Part shown: positions 43,815-57,753 of the stretch, in pieces | Position numbering within the stretch: the stretch's first letter is position 1 | Layout of the letters: the number at the start of each line of letters is the position of its first letter | NCBI GenBank assembly: GCA_001414345.1 | Contig: LLCB01000026.1 | Span: forward strand, 186,001 to 250,000 | Reading direction: 5' to 3' | DNA from: Hymenoscyphus infarciens | Lineage: Eukaryota > Ascomycota > Leotiomycetes > Helotiales > Helotiaceae | Length of the DNA stretch: 64,000 bases | Translations under genes and position numbers: made by a program | The notes under the pieces: model-generated | The model's database searches: none | The model's input: the letters and a program-made list of their open reading frames with translations, nothing else | Told to the model about the DNA's origin: nothing

Positions 43815-46134
43815 CTTTATAATAGCCTACTACTTAGGCTATTCTAGATAGCTAAGAGTATCTGCTATATATAAGATTTTAGCTATTATTATCTTATATT
43901 ATCTGTTTTAGAAAGGTTATATAGGTTTAGGCTTTTATATTAGCCGACTTATATCTTTATTCGGTTTTAGACTCTTTTATATTATCTAAACCTCTTATAT
44001 ATAATCTACTCTTCTAGAGTTAGAAAAGGCTAATTTAGCCTTTTCTTCTATATTAGAGCCTAGTATTTATATATATTATTCTACCTTAAACGTACTATTA
44101 TATAAAAAGGAAAAACTCTTCTTCGCTAGTAATAGTCTTAATAATATCTTCTTTAAGCTTATTATTACTTTTTATTTCAAAATCGATTTAGTCTAGATTT
44201 AAACTAGAATAATAATATTCTTAAATAGCTAGGATTCTAGAGATCTTCTAAATAGCTAGTAATATTAAAGTTTAGTATTAGTTATAAATAGCTAGTAAAA
44301 TCGTATCTTATATATTATAAGATTTAAATATACTAATTATTTAGAATTCTAATAACTCTCTTTATATAAAGACTACTATATATAGGTTTAGTAAATAAGT
44401 CGACTATTAATAAAAAAAGTTATCTAGAAGGCTTCTAAATCTACTTCTACCTCTCTCTTCTAAATTAATATTATATTAAATTTCTAAGAGACTTTAGATC
44501 TCTCTAAACTAGCTCTACTATAAGACGTTAAGTAATAAACACCTTCTAAGGCTATCTCTCTTTTCAAAAGACTCTCTAAACCCTTTCTAAATTATATCTA
44601 TATACTAAGACCTAGAAGATCTCTACGAAATAATAAAATAATAAGCGAGACTTTTTAAATATAGATAATATATAAACGAGATAGTAGTATAAAAAACAAA
44701 GAATAAAACAATTAGTTAGCTAAGATAAGAGAATAAAATTCTAAGTAAACTTCGAAGTTAAAAATACTCTATCTCTAAACTCTTACTAATCTAACTCTCT
44801 TTTAAACTTTTATTTAAACTCTTCTTTACTTTTAAAGCCTAAATTTAGACCTCTTTTACTTAAGAGACACTATTACTCTTAATACCTTCCTACTACTTTA
44901 TATATATTCGAAAATACCTCTTCTAGTAAATAACTAAAAAGACTACGATTACTTAGTTATAAACTAAGTCCTAGCCGCTAGTATAAAGGTTAAAAGAGAT
45001 AGAAGTGGAATTAGAAGAAGAATACGCTAAAGAAACTTTTACCGACTTTAAAAGATCGCTTTTTAAGTATAGCTATACTTAGAGAGTTATTAGAATTAGA
45101 ATAGTTCTTCTATATATAAGATATATCTTAGCTCTAAGCTCTCTACGATCTAATAGCGACTTTTTTTCGAAATCAGAAAACGAATAAGTTCTTAAGTACT
45201 CTAATTTAGACCTGAATTACTAAAGAGAATAAGATAATATAATAATATTTATTAATAAACCTATTTAACTAACTAAAACTCTACTAACTCTAGTAAGAAG
45301 TCTTTCTTACTTTTTTTACTTTCTTTTACTTCTAGCTAGGCTAGAAGTCTTTTTTTATTTAAATTCTTTAAATTAGATACGAATTAGTACGCTCTCGAAG
45401 TAAGCTCTTAGCTAAGATATTACTACTACCTTTAACGTTATCTCTCGATATTCGCTTCTAACTCTACTCTAAATTCGCTTCTAACTTATTCTAAACTTTT
45501 CAGACCTATACTCTTTTAGTAATTCGAATTAGATACGAATTAGTTAAAATATACTCTTTATTAGAACGAAACTTAGAAATAAGCTCTTAGCTAAGTTATC
45601 GCTATTAATCTCTACTAAACACTATCTGATTCTACTTTAAACTTTTTCTAACCTACTAAATAGAATTAGATTATACTCTTTTAGTAAACGCTTACTTTAA
45701 TATTAAAGAATTAGAAACGAAGTCTCTATTTTATAAGTATCTATAAAAGTCGATTTAGAACCGGTATCTCGCTTACGATTATAATAAATAAAGTATCTTT
45801 AAACTAGGTTAGCTACGATTTAGACTCTAATTATAATAAGCACGGCTATTACGTGTCTAAGTCGAAACTCGGACCTCTAGCTAAGTAGATAATAAGAAGC
45901 TTCTAGGCTAGTTTCGCTAGTTATTTAAGTTATTATATCTTATTATATAGATATTAATATAATCTTTATAACTAATAGTAATACTAATATAACTAACTAA
46001 AGAAGGTAAATCTAGAAATACTAGCTATCTTATTAGTACTAGTACTCGTCGACTATATAAAGACTAATAGCTATACTAGTCTAAACCTCTAAGAATTCAA
46101 ACCTCTTAAGAAACCTCTTAAAGAAACTTACTAT
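43815..46134 (+). mobile_element. 5' LTR, leader and gag-region remnant of a gypsy element, plus orientation
   Basis: LTR at about 43815-44110 (starts near CTAGATAGCTAAGAGTATCT, ends CGTACTATTATATAAAAAGG). The leader 44111-44400 matches those after 46612 and 58132 (ACTCTTCTTCGCTAGTAATA, then TTAAGCTTATTATTAC). The gag region follows: TAGAAGTGGAATTAGAAGAA near 45000 matches the reverse complement of 53060-53090. Two copies of AAGCTCTTAGCTAAGATATT / ...GTTATC lie at about 45403 and 45581. No 3' LTR precedes the next element's LTR at 46135, so this copy is 3'-truncated. Confidence 0.6.
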
Positions 46135-48429
46135 TTATGATAGCATGCTATTCTAGATTATTATATAATAGTACTATCCTGAATTGTCAGCATTCGTAAA
46201 ACTACTAATACCTCTAAGTAGTGTCGATACCTCTAATACCCCTAGAGCTGAGATTACGAATAACCGATACTTATGCGAGCGAAGTGCCGAAGGTATTAAT
46301 ATCTAATATTTATATATAGAAGGGATTAAGGTTTAGATATTATATGTTTAGCTTTCCGAAGGATTAGAGGTTATATATTTAGCTTTTTAGCTCTTGTTAT
46401 TTAGTATTAGCTATATTAAGTAGGGCTTAGTTATTATTATTATTAGAACTTAGAAGCTTCTAACCTTCTTATATATAGACGTTTATATTTAGTATAGTAG
46501 AGGAATAGTTATTATTTTCTTCTATATTAGTACCTAATATCTATATACGTTATTCTACTATACGTACTCCTATATACCTTTATTATAGTTATATATATTT
46601 CGTACTATTATATAAAAATAATAACTCTTCTTTACTAGTAATAGCCTTAATAATATCTCTTTTAAGCTTATTACTACTCTTTATTTAGAAGTCGATTTAC
46701 TCTTGATTTAGAACATTATAATGACATTCTTATATAGCTAGGTAATTAGAGACTACCTAGATAGCTAGTAATAGTAGGGTTTATTATCTATATAGATAGC
46801 TAGTATAAATTATGTTTTAGTATATATTAAGAGATTAGAATATACTAAGTATTTCCTAAGAGTTCTAATAACCCTAGATTTAGTAAATAAGTTAACTTAT
46901 AATAGTTATCTAAAAGGCTTTTAAATCTAATCTTACCCCCTCCTCTTCTAAATTAGTATCTTTAAAATATTAAACCTAGTTCTACTATAAGACGTTAAAC
47001 GCTCTTCTAGGGCTACCTCTCTTTTTAAAAGCTGCTTAAATAGCACTTATATACTAAGACTAAGAAGATCTTAACAAAATAATAGTTAAAGAGATTAGTA
47101 AGACTTCTTAAATATAGACTAGATATAGTTAGTTATATAAGCTTTAGAAGTAGAGAATTAAGAAATAAGGAATTAGCTAGCTAAGCTAGAAAGATAGATA
47201 AGTAAGCTTATAATTTAAAGTTAATAAAACACTTCGTCTCCTAACCTTCTCTAATCTGATCCTCTTTCGAACCCTTAATCAAACCCTCTCTTGCTTCTAA
47301 GCCTAAATTCATACCCCTTTCAGCTATAGGTAGCTGCTCTTAATACCTTCTAACAACCCTCTTCTAAGGCTACCCCCCTTTTTAAAAGACCCTCTAAACC
47401 CTCTCTAATCTATACCTATATACTAAGACCTAGAAGATCTCGATAAAATAATAAGTAAGACTTCTTAGATATAGACGATATATTAACAAGATAGTAGTAT
47501 AAAAATAAAGGATAAAACGATTAATTAGATAAGATAAATATAATTATAAGTAAACTATAAAGTTAATAAACACTCTGTCTCTAAACCCTTACTAATCCGA
47601 CTCTCTTTTAAACCTTTATTTAAACCCTCCTTTACTTTTTAAAGCCTATGTTTAGACCTCCTTTGCTTATAGGCCTCTACTCTTAATAAACTTTATACTA
47701 CTTCCTAAACCTCGACTTAGATATAAATCGGTTAAAATACGCTTTCTATTAGAATAAAATAAAGAAGTGAGCTCTTAGCTAAGTTATCGCTATCTTTAAT
47801 CCCAACTGAATATTATCTGACTCTACTCTAAACTCCTCTTAAACCTCTACTAACGAATATTTAAAAGACTACGGTTATAAACCGAGTCCTAGCTGCTAGT
47901 ATAAAGGTTAAAAGAGATAGAAGTTAAAAGAGATAGAAGTAGAATTAGAAGAAGATTATACTAAAGAAACTTTTACTAACTTTAAAAGGTTACTTTTTAA
48001 GTATAGCTATACTTAGATAGATACTAGAATTAGAAAGGTTCTTTCATATATAGAATAAAATAAGATTATACCTTAGCTCTAAAACGCCTCTACTACTCTT
48101 AAGAGACGCTAGAATTATAACTTTACTAAAATAGTGAATAATCTTTTAGTTATAGATAAGAAGAGATACTAAAGTACTAAATATTTAGAATCGACTACGC
48201 CTATTAATATTAGTACTTTAGTTTAAAAGAATACTCTTCTATCCTTATCTAGTTTAGCTCTAAACTCCTTATAATATAATAGTGAATCGTCCTCTACTTT
48301 AGAAGTAGAATTTGAAATTAAAAGATATTTAAGTCTTTAAGTACTTTAAAGGGAATAAGGCGGCCTATAGGCCTAAGTAATATAGTTTTATATAACTAGA
48401 TATCTAAACTTAGATGTTACTATATCTAT

Positions 48430-48770
48430 AACTGTCCCTTTATTATCTCTAGATACTTAGATAATAATTTTAACTTTAACAACTTCGGTATTAAGTTTAT
48501 TTAACTAGCTAAAACCACCTCTTTTATTATCCCTAGATACTTAAATAATTTAACAAACTTTGGTAATAACTTTATATTTAACTAGCTAAAACTCCTTCTT
48601 TTATTATCTTAAACATTAGATAGTATTTTTTAATATTTAGTAACAACTTTGCCTTTAGCTAGCTAAAACTACCTCTTTTATTATCCTTGAATACTTAGAC
48701 AATAAATTTCAACTTTAATAACTTAGCTACAACCTTGCTTTTAACTAGCTAAAACCTAACCGACTCTAGT
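48430..48770 (+). repeat. Tandem repeat, four units of about 80 bp
   Basis: TTTATTATCTCTAGATACTT-like cores at about 48438, 48521, 48598 and 48680, each followed by ACTTT(GA)(GT)TAA, then AACTAGCTAAAAC. It lies inside the deleted gypsy element. Confidence 0.6.
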
Positions 48771-48859
48771 ACAAAGTCTTATAGTTATTACTTTCTTACT
48801 TTCTTTTACTTCTAGTAGAGCTAGAAGTTCTTTTTTCATCTAAATTCGAATTAGCTATA

Positions 48860-49345
48860 AATCGAATTAGTATGCTCTTAAAAGGATAGTAACCTCTTAG
48901 CTAAGTTATTACTATCTATAATATTATTAAATTTTTGTTTCTAACTTTACTCTAAGTCCTCGCTAACCTTAGTTTAGATGAACTTACTTTCTTTTACATC
49001 TAGTAAGCTAGATGTTTTATTTGAATTTAAATTAGATATAAATTAGTATACTCTTAAAGTAAACTCTTAGCTAAGATATTACTATTACTTATAACTTTAC
49101 CTCTTAATATTTATCTCTAACTCTAATCTAAATTCGCTTCTAACTTTATTCTAAACTTTTTCAGACTTATACTCTTTTAGTAATTCGAATTAGATACGAA
49201 TTAGTACGCTCTCGAAGTAAGCTCTTAACTAAGTTATTACTACCTCTTAACTAAATAACTTCTAACTCTACTCTGAATTCGTCTCTATCTCTGCTTTAAA
49301 CTTTTTAAACTTTTTAAACTTTTTAAACTTTTTAAGTTTTAAACT
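48860..49345 (+). repeat. Tandem repeats: about 165-bp units and TTTTTAAAC array
   Basis: Units with AATTAGTATGCTCTTAAAA... / AATTAGTATACTCTTAAAGT / AATTAGTACGCTCTCGAAGT at about 48872, 49043 and 49201, each followed by CTCTTAGCTAAG. Immediately after, AAACTTTTT repeats about five times at about 49298-49345. Confidence 0.6.
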
Positions 49346-51530
49346 TTTTCCGACCTACTAGACAGGATCGGACTACACTCTTTTAACAAACGCGAATACT
49401 TATACTTTAATATTAAAGGATTAGAAACAAAGTCTCTTTTATAAACATCTATAAACTAGGTTAGATATAATTCAGATCCTACTTAGTATTTTATAGATAA
49501 TTTTCAGGGTTTACTATATCGTCTAAGAGACTTTTATACTAAATATCTAGAAGAGCTAGAACTACCTTAACACCTCTCTAAATAGCTTAATATATAGGAA
49601 TTAGATAAGAATTAAGTAAAAGAGTTAATTTATAAAACTCTATTAAATACCCTTTAATTCTAGTTACTCTTAATAAAGAACTTATAATAAAAACCTAAGA
49701 TAAAATATCAACTAGTAGAAATGTTTAAAGTTAATAAAGTAAAGAACTAAGACTAAGTTACTACTAAAATAGAGCCTACTAACTCTCTCTAAGCTATAGC
49801 TTCTTCTTCCTCTAACTTATCATCCTCCTCTCTACTCTTCTAAGTATAAAGAGCCTAAATTAGCTCTTCCTCTACTACCTCCTTTTTATAGAGACGCTTC
49901 TTACCTTAGCGACCTCTTATAACCAGCTTTAAAGAAGACGCTTATAAACTCTTTAAATAGGCCTTAAAGAGAACCTAAACCTAGGTTTAGATAGAGGTCT
50001 TACTCTTTATAGTATAGTATAAGGACTATTAAATATTAGTAACTAAAACCCCTCTAATAAGTAAGAGGTACTTATAACAACCTTAGTATAAAGCGCCTAA
50101 GTCTCCTCTAGAAGAGTGAACTATATCTCTAAGCTATTCTTTAGTACTTCTATACTAATAATAACTAATACCTTATCTAAGGCCTTTATAGCCTTCTTAA
50201 CCTCTCTCTTCTCCTCTTTACTCTAAAGCTTATTAAACTCCTTCCTAACAAACTATAGCAACTACCTAAGTTAGAATAGATTTAGTATATATTTAGAATT
50301 AAACTTACTAAAATATATATAGTATTCTATTCTATATAGTACTTATACTTCTTCGACTTCAGCTTCTTAAAAGTATATACGTAATCTCTATTCTAAGATT
50401 TTACTTAAAAGCATTAAACGTAGTAGACTTAGTAGGCAGCTAGAAGCATACTAGAAGGACATAGAAGAGGCATTTTACTATATTAGATTAGCCTTAAATC
50501 AGGTCTAATTAAGAAGAGAAGAACTTACTTTTATATATATATATATAATATATATATTCTAAAAGATAAGTTAGTATATAAGAATATACCTAATTAGAAG
50601 GTATTCTTACTATTTATGTTATTTAGATAAAAAGAAAAGAAGAAGAGAAGTTAAAATCGTAGAAAAGTCGCCTACTAATATACTACTTATAATAATAGCT
50701 ATTGCTTTACGATTATTATTTATTACTTAATAATTACTATTATAATATACAATAATAGTAAGAATATAACAACTCTACAGCAGCGTACTGCTTTCTACCT
50801 ACTAGCTAATCATTAGCTTCTCTTCTATTCGTATCCTATTATTATATAGTATATAGTAGTAAACAAAGAGCGATCAGCTCTTAAATAATAATACTACTAG
50901 CTACCGACCCTACTCTAACTACTAGATACTATAATAGTAAGATAAGTCATATTCTTTATAATAAAAAGACAAATAATATTCTAATTAACCTAATACTATA
51001 CTAATCGCTAACTAAAGACTCGAGACAAGTCTTTTTAAAAGAGAGAGGATATAATAGTATACTATCCTAGATTATTATATAATAGTACTATTCTAAATTA
51101 TTAGCATTCGTAAAACTGCCGATACCTCTAAGTAGTACTAATACCTCTAATACCTCTAGAGCCGAGATTACAAATAACTAATACTTATATAAGCGAAGTA
51201 CTAAAGGTATTAATATCTAACATTTATATATAGAAGAGATTAAGATTCAGATATTATATATTTAGCTTTCTAAAGAATTAAAGGTTATATATTTAGCTTT
51301 TCAGCTCTTATTATTTAGTATTAGCTATATTAAGTAGAGCTCAGTTATTATTATTATTAGAACTTAGAAGCTTCTAACCTTCTTATATATAAACGTTTAT
51401 ATTTAGTATAGTAGAGAGATAGTTATTGTTTTCTTCTATATTAGTACCTAGTATCTATATACGTCATTCTACTATACGCACTCCTATATACCTCTACTAT
51501 AGTTATATATATTTCGTGCTATTACACTAT

Positions 51531-52970
51531 TCTACTTCTAAGTTAAATCTTTTACTATCTATATAATTATATAAATAAAGAAGAGATTATCTTAGAGTAC
51601 TAGCTAAAAGAGAGAAAGTATTAGCTAAAAGAGAGAAAGTCGCTACCTATCTATTAAGTAGTCTAATAATTATAACTACTTCTTTCCTCTTATAGCTTAG
51701 ATAATAGAAACATAAAAGAGAATAACTCTTACCTACTCTCTCTTATAGTAATTAGATAACTAAACCTAAAGCTTACTAACCTTAATAAAGAGATAGCTAT
51801 ATATTAGAAGACATTTTTTAATAAGCTATCTATATTTAGTTCTATAATAAGGAATTTAATATAAGAAAGTATATTATAAAGATAGAATACTAAGTAATCT
51901 ACTTTCTAGTAAAATAGAATAGATTAAAAGACGAATCCTATCTAGAAAACTAAGAAGCTAATAATAGCTAATACTTGATTAATACTCTAATAGAAGCTAA
52001 GAAGTTATTAAGCTTCTAATAGTAGTATATAGTAGTAATAGACTATTATAAACACTCTAAGAAGCTAAATAGTATATATAACTCGAGATAATTACTAGCT
52101 AGACTAGTAGATAGATAATTCCTAACCTCTATAGTATATCTAAATCTAATAGCCGCTCTTTAAGTAGAAGTACTTAGCTATTTTAATATTATTAACTTAG
52201 ACTCTAGGAAATTAGATAATAAAGATTAATAAGACCTACTTCTATAAGTAACCTAGTAAAAGAAGAGATAATCGTCCTACTTATTTAGTAACTAATTAGC
52301 TAGATTTATACTTATAGAAAGCTAACTAGATAAAAGTAAATAGAAAGAGATATAATTACTAATAGAAGAAATATACTACTAGGATATATCTAGGTTAAAG
52401 AGCCCTAGTCTAAAAGGCTTAGAATTAAGTAATAACTCTTTTCTAGCTAACTAGAGAGTAGCTATTTAGTAGATAATTATAGCTATAGTAACTACTATAA
52501 TATTTATAATAAAGGCTAAGAGAGAATAGAACTACTTAGAAGATAACGACTTAGTAGGCTTTATCTAGAATAATAACTATATTAGCTTATAAGCTAAGAA
52601 TATAAGCTACTTTAATCTATCTAATATAGATAAAGAAAGAAATATAAAGAAGTATATAATATATATAGATATATATACGTTTATAGATATACTATTATAT
52701 ATTATAAAGAGCGAAGAAGAGAAAGCTATTTAGAAAGTTTTCCTAAAATATTTAAGAGCTAAGATAGCTAGGTAGTATATAGATAAGCTTATAGAGCTAG
52801 AAAAAGACTTATTTACTAAATATAACTTAAAGAGAATTATAAACGCTATTATTATAAAGTTTATAATCCTAATTAATATAACTTAAAAGTATATAATAAA
52901 AGCAAAGTTAACTTTATATAATATTTATTAGAGAAAGATAATTAAGAGGTTTACTTAAGAGCTATTCTAT
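51531..52970 (+). mobile_element. gag remnant of a second gypsy-type element
   Basis: The plus strand at about 52480-52890 reads YIDIYTFIDILLYIIKSEEE, then KVFLKYLRAKIAR, then YIDKLIELEKDLFTKYNLKR, with only TAG/TAA interruptions. This is the RIP-degraded form of the common fungal gag block (Y-R-D-V-x-A-F-V-D-R-L ... L-R-G-x-A-x-x-W-H-S-T-E-L-x-x-x-E-K-D-L). It sits between the 3' LTR at 51055-51530 and an inverted gag remnant that begins near 52975. Confidence 0.55.
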
Positions 52971-54290
52971 ATATAGAAGAACTATTCTAATTCTAGTATC
53001 TCTCTAAGTATAGCTATACTTAAAAAGTAATCTTTTAAAGTCGGTAAAAGTTTCTTTAGCGTATTCTTCTTCTAATTCTACTTCTATCTCTTTTAATAAT
53101 ATTCGGTTAGTATTATTAAAGATAGCGATAACTTAGCTAAGAGCTCGCTTCTAAGTTTCGTCTTAATAGAAAGCGTATTTCAACTAATTTATATCTGATT
53201 TAAGACAAGTAGTAGAAAGGCATTAGAGATAGTAGTGTCTCTTAAGTAAAAGAGGTCTAAATTCAGGTTTTAAAAGCAAAGAAGGGTTTAAACGAAGGTT
53301 TAAAAGAGAGTTAGATTAGAGAGGGTTTAGAGAGTGTTTTTAATTTCGAAGTTCGCTTATTTTATTTTTATCCTCTATCTTAGCTAACTAATCGTTTTAT
53401 TCTTTATTTTTATACTACTATCTTATCTATATATTATCTATATTTAATAAGTCTTACTTATTATTTTATTATTTTATTAGAATCTTCTATTCTTTAGTAT
53501 AGAGATATAATTTAGAAAGGGTTTAAAGAGTCTTTTGAAAAGAGAGATAGCTCTAGAAGGTAGTTTAACGCCTTATAGTAGAATAGAGTTTAATATTTCG
53601 AAGATGTCGTTTTAGAGAAAGAGAGAGAAAGATTAGATTTAGAAGCCTTCTAGATAACTTTAGTATATCGACTTATTTACTAAAATTATAGATAATAGTC
53701 TCTATATAGAGAGAGTTATTAGGATTCTTAAGAATACTTAGTATATTTTAATCTCTTAATATATAAGATACGATTTTTACTAGCTATTTATATAGATACT
53801 AAACCCTAGTATTACTAGCTATCTAAGTAGTCTTTAATTACCTGACTATTTAAGACTAGCGTTATAATAGTCTAATTCTAGTCTAAAGCGAAAGATATAT
53901 TAACTTCGAATTTGAAACAAAAGCGACGATAAGCTTAAAAGAGATATTATAAATACTATTACTAGTAAAGAAGAGTTTTTCCTTTTTATATAATAGTATA
54001 AAATATATATAACTATAGAAGAGATATATAAGAGTACGTTTAGTAGAGTAATATATATAAATACTAGGCTCTAATATAGAAGAAAAGGAAAAACTAGCCT
54101 TTTCTAGCTCTAGAAGAGTAGGCTACTATATATAAGAGGTTCGGATAAAAGAGTCTAAAACCGACTAACGTTATATATCAGCTAATATAAAAGCCTAAAC
54201 CTACGTAACCTTCCTAAAATAGATAATATAAGATAATAGCAGCTGAAACCTTATATATAGTAGATACTCTTAGCTATCTAGAATAGTATA
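52971..54290 (-). mobile_element. 5' LTR, leader and gag remnant, minus orientation
   Basis: LTR at about 53985-54290 (minus). Its blocks AACCGACTAACGTTATATAT, then AAAACC/GAAACCTTATATATAG, match the well-preserved LTR at 27030-27284. The leader lies at about 53700-53985. The gag segment with TCTTCTTCTAATTCTACTTC (53070) is the reverse complement of the same region at 45000. Truncated at about 52975. Confidence 0.6.
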
Positions 54291-57200
54291 CTATTATATT
54301 AAGTTCTTTTATAATTAAGATAAATTCTAAGTATTTAACTCTAGTACTACTAACTTTACTTTTCTTAATATCTACCTAGAGTTCTACTTTTTAAAGCTAA
54401 TTTAGAATCTTTCTAATCTATTTCTTATATTCTTTAATAGTATTTAAATAAATTAAAATATTATCTAAGTAAATAATATAGAAGTTATTTAAATAGTTAA
54501 TTAAAATATTATTTATATAATATTAATAGATAGTAGAGCTATTATAGAGTCTAAAAGAGAGAACTTTATTTTTATATATATTATATCTAGTTCTAAATAT
54601 AGTTATCTCTTCTAAGTTAAAGTCTATTTAAATATAGTAAAAAGCTTATTATATATCTAACTTAGTAAAGATTTTAGCTATTCTTATTCTTAAAAGAAGC
54701 TTATTAATTTAAGAGATTAGATAGAGATTATTTTAGATTAGAGTATTTAGCTTTTTATAATTAATATAGAATTATAACTTAATATTATTAGTCTTCTTAA
54801 TAAAGAGTTCTAGAGAGATAAAGAGGCTATTACTATTAATAATAAACTCTTTATCTAGGTTCTTTATAAAAGACTTCTTTATAGCTTTTAGCTCTATAGT
54901 TAACTATTAATATAGAGATAAAAAGAAGTTAAGAAGTAGTTTATTTAAAGTAATCTTATAGTTATATTTATAGTAAGATAAAAGCTTATTAGAAGCTACT
55001 TTTAAAAATACGTCTTTATATAAAGAGTAATATTTTAAAAGTTAAGCTTATATTAAAGCTCTTATATTATTATTAGCTTAAAAAGAGGCTAATCTTTTAT
55101 TAATAAACTAATCTAGCTTAAAGATACTAGTTATATAGAATTCTAAGTTAGATTATTTTATATTAAAATATATAACGTTTATACTTATTTTACTAATAAA
55201 AGAGTATAAAGTCTAGCCTTTTAAGACTATACTAGTAGTTTAAAGAGGCTTTAGACTAAAGTTAGAGACTTAATTTTCAAGAGATATTATTATAGATAGA
55301 AGTAATAACTTAGCTATAAGTCTACTCTTTTTATATCTTTCTTATTAATAGATCGTATAGTCTCTTTAATTCGTATCTAACTAGTAATTTAAAATAGGTT
55401 TCTAGTTTTAGCTAAAAAGAGAAAGTAAAATCTCTTTACTAAAGTAGAGAGTAGAGAGGTAATTAACTAGCTAAGTAATCTAACTCTTTAATAGATTAAG
55501 AAGTACTTTAAAAGAATTTAGCTATTTATTATTAAGAATTAGAGCTTATTATCTAAGGTTTAGAATTATAAAAGAATAGTTAGAAATATAACGTTTATCT
55601 ATATTTAGATATAGCTATATAAACTATATTACTTAACTTTTAGTACTATTATTAGATCTATAAATAGATATTAAATATAGTAATTTCTAAATCTATAAAC
55701 TTATTACTTTAGATAATTATAAAGCTATAAGTCGATTTAGAAAGAGATATCTATTTACTTCTATATTTACTAAAGTTTATAATTTAATACTATATCTTTA
55801 TATACTAAAAGTAGTATTTATAAGAAATTGTTTTCCTCTTATAAGCTTAGAAAGATTAAGTTTAGCTAAGTTATATTTATATAAGCTTAAGAAGGAATTT
55901 ATATTTAAGTCTCTTTATTTTCCTCTTAACTTAGATTAGAGTTAGAGTACTCTTTAGATAGTTATTCTTCTTTAGATTAATTATTAATCTTATTAAAACT
56001 AGATAAATTAGAGTAATTAAGTTTAAAATATCTAAGCTTATTATAATAGTAATACTTTATACTAGTAGAGACTTAGTTTATTATTAATAGAGTTTTTAAT
56101 TTTTTAGTAGTAGAAGAGAGTTTAGAAGTTTATAAAATCTTCTAAGAGATAGAAGAGAGTCTATATATAAATAAAGAGGGTTTTAGTATAGAGCTAGATA
56201 AGAATTAAAAAGTATTTATCTTTTTAAATAATAAGATTATACTAACTAGCTTAGTAGTAGTACTAGTTATAGATAGCTTAGTATTTTAGTACTTCTTCTT
56301 ATCTAAAGCTAAGAGATCTACTACTAGTTTAATAAAGTTATAATTCTATTCTCTCTTAGCTAATATAGAGCTACTTTAAAGCTAGAGTATAATCTTATTC
56401 TATATTTAGTAGAATCTTTCTAACTTTAGTATCTCTTTAAGTATAGCTATATTTAAGAAGTATACTCTAAACTCTAAAAAGGTTTCTCTTATATAACTCT
56501 TTTCTCTTATTTATAAGACTTAAAATTTATTCTAAGTATTCTCTTTCTTATAGCTAGTTAAGAAATATAAATTAAAAAGTTCTATTATATCTTATTAATC
56601 TTTAAAAGCTATATTACTTATATCTAACTTATATTAGAGCTCTAAGTAGTTTCTAGTAAGTTTTATAGTTATTATCTAGATAAGAGCTTTATAGGTTTTA
56701 AGTATATAATAATAGTTAACGTTTACTTAAAGTCTATTATATACTAATATCTTCTATTACTTATATATAAGTAAAGTATTATTATCTAAAGGTTTAATTT
56801 TCTTTATAATTTTACTTTTAATAAGTTATTAGGTTTTAGTAAGCTTTTAGATTATAGTTAAGAAGTAGATTATTATAATTATTATAAGAGAAAAATATTA
56901 TAAGTAGAGTTATATATCTAATAATAGTCTAGTATAGTAGAAGAGTATAAAGATAGAGTTTAAATAGATTAGTAGAGACTTAGACTCTAATCGTAACCTA
57001 GTAGATATCTACTAATTTATTATACTAAGTCTACTAATTATATAATTTAGTTATCTTATTATATAATTCTATCTTCTTTTTCTTAGTTTTTTACCTTTAT
57101 AGCTTATATTATACTCTATATCTTATCTATATTTAAAAAGTCTTATTAGTCTTACTAGCTTTAAAAAGCTATACTTTTACTTTTATTATTTTTAGACTTT

Positions 57201-57753
57201 TTATTATTCTTAGATATATAAGTATAAGTTAGAGACCTTTTAGTAAATACTTAACTATTTTCTCTAATAAGAGGCTTTCTACTAGAAAGTAGAGCTTAAA
57301 AAGGACCTAGAGTCGCTTCTAGTTTAGATATATTAAAATATTAGTAAAAGAGAGTAAAGAGAGCGATTTAAGAGTCTTCTAGTAACTATAATATATTAAC
57401 TATCTAAATTATATATAGTAGTCTCTATATAAAGAGAGTTATTAGAATTCTTAGAAATACTTAATATATTCTAATCTCTTAATATATTAATAATACGATT
57501 TTTACTAGCTATTTATATAAATACTAAACTCTAGTATTACTAGCTATCTAAGAGGTCTCTAATTTCTTAGCTATTTAAGAATATTATTATAATAGTCTAA
57601 ATCTAAGCTAAATCGAATTCGAAATAAAAAGTAATAATAAGCTTAAAAGAGATATTATTAAAGCTATTATTAGTAAAGAAGAGTATTTCCTTTTTATATA
57701 ATAGTATAAAATATAATACTACTACTAAAGAGGTATATAAGAGTACGTTTATA
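54291..57753 (-). mobile_element. Gypsy element copy, minus orientation, cut within reverse transcriptase
   Basis: Reverse complement of about 58133-61480. The zinc-knuckle region lies at about 56030-56075 (matches 59690-59740) and the reverse-transcriptase active-site segment at about 54455-54485 (matches YLDNIL at 61311). It ends at 54297, next to another LTR. Leader at about 57420-57700, then only about 50 bp of LTR (57700-57753) before the plus-strand LTR begins. The two elements are thus head to head. Confidence 0.7.

Larger units (their letters stand above)
46135..51530 (+). mobile_element. Two-LTR gypsy element, about 5.4 kb, pol core deleted
   Basis: Direct LTR copies: 46135-46612 and 51055-51530, both starting with a RIP-altered palindrome (TGATAGCATGCTATTC in the first) and containing GCATTCGTAAAACT, AGCTTCTAACCTTCTTATAT and TATATATTTCGTACTATTA / CGTGCTATTA. 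A leader follows the first LTR. 49450-49960 matches 63555-64000, the C-terminal pol/chromodomain region. No reverse transcriptase or integrase sequence lies between, so pol is deleted. The gag region holds tandem duplications: about 357 bp (47011 and 47368), about 80 bp four times (48430-48770) and about 165 bp three times (48870-49240). No intact frame. Confidence 0.65.
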
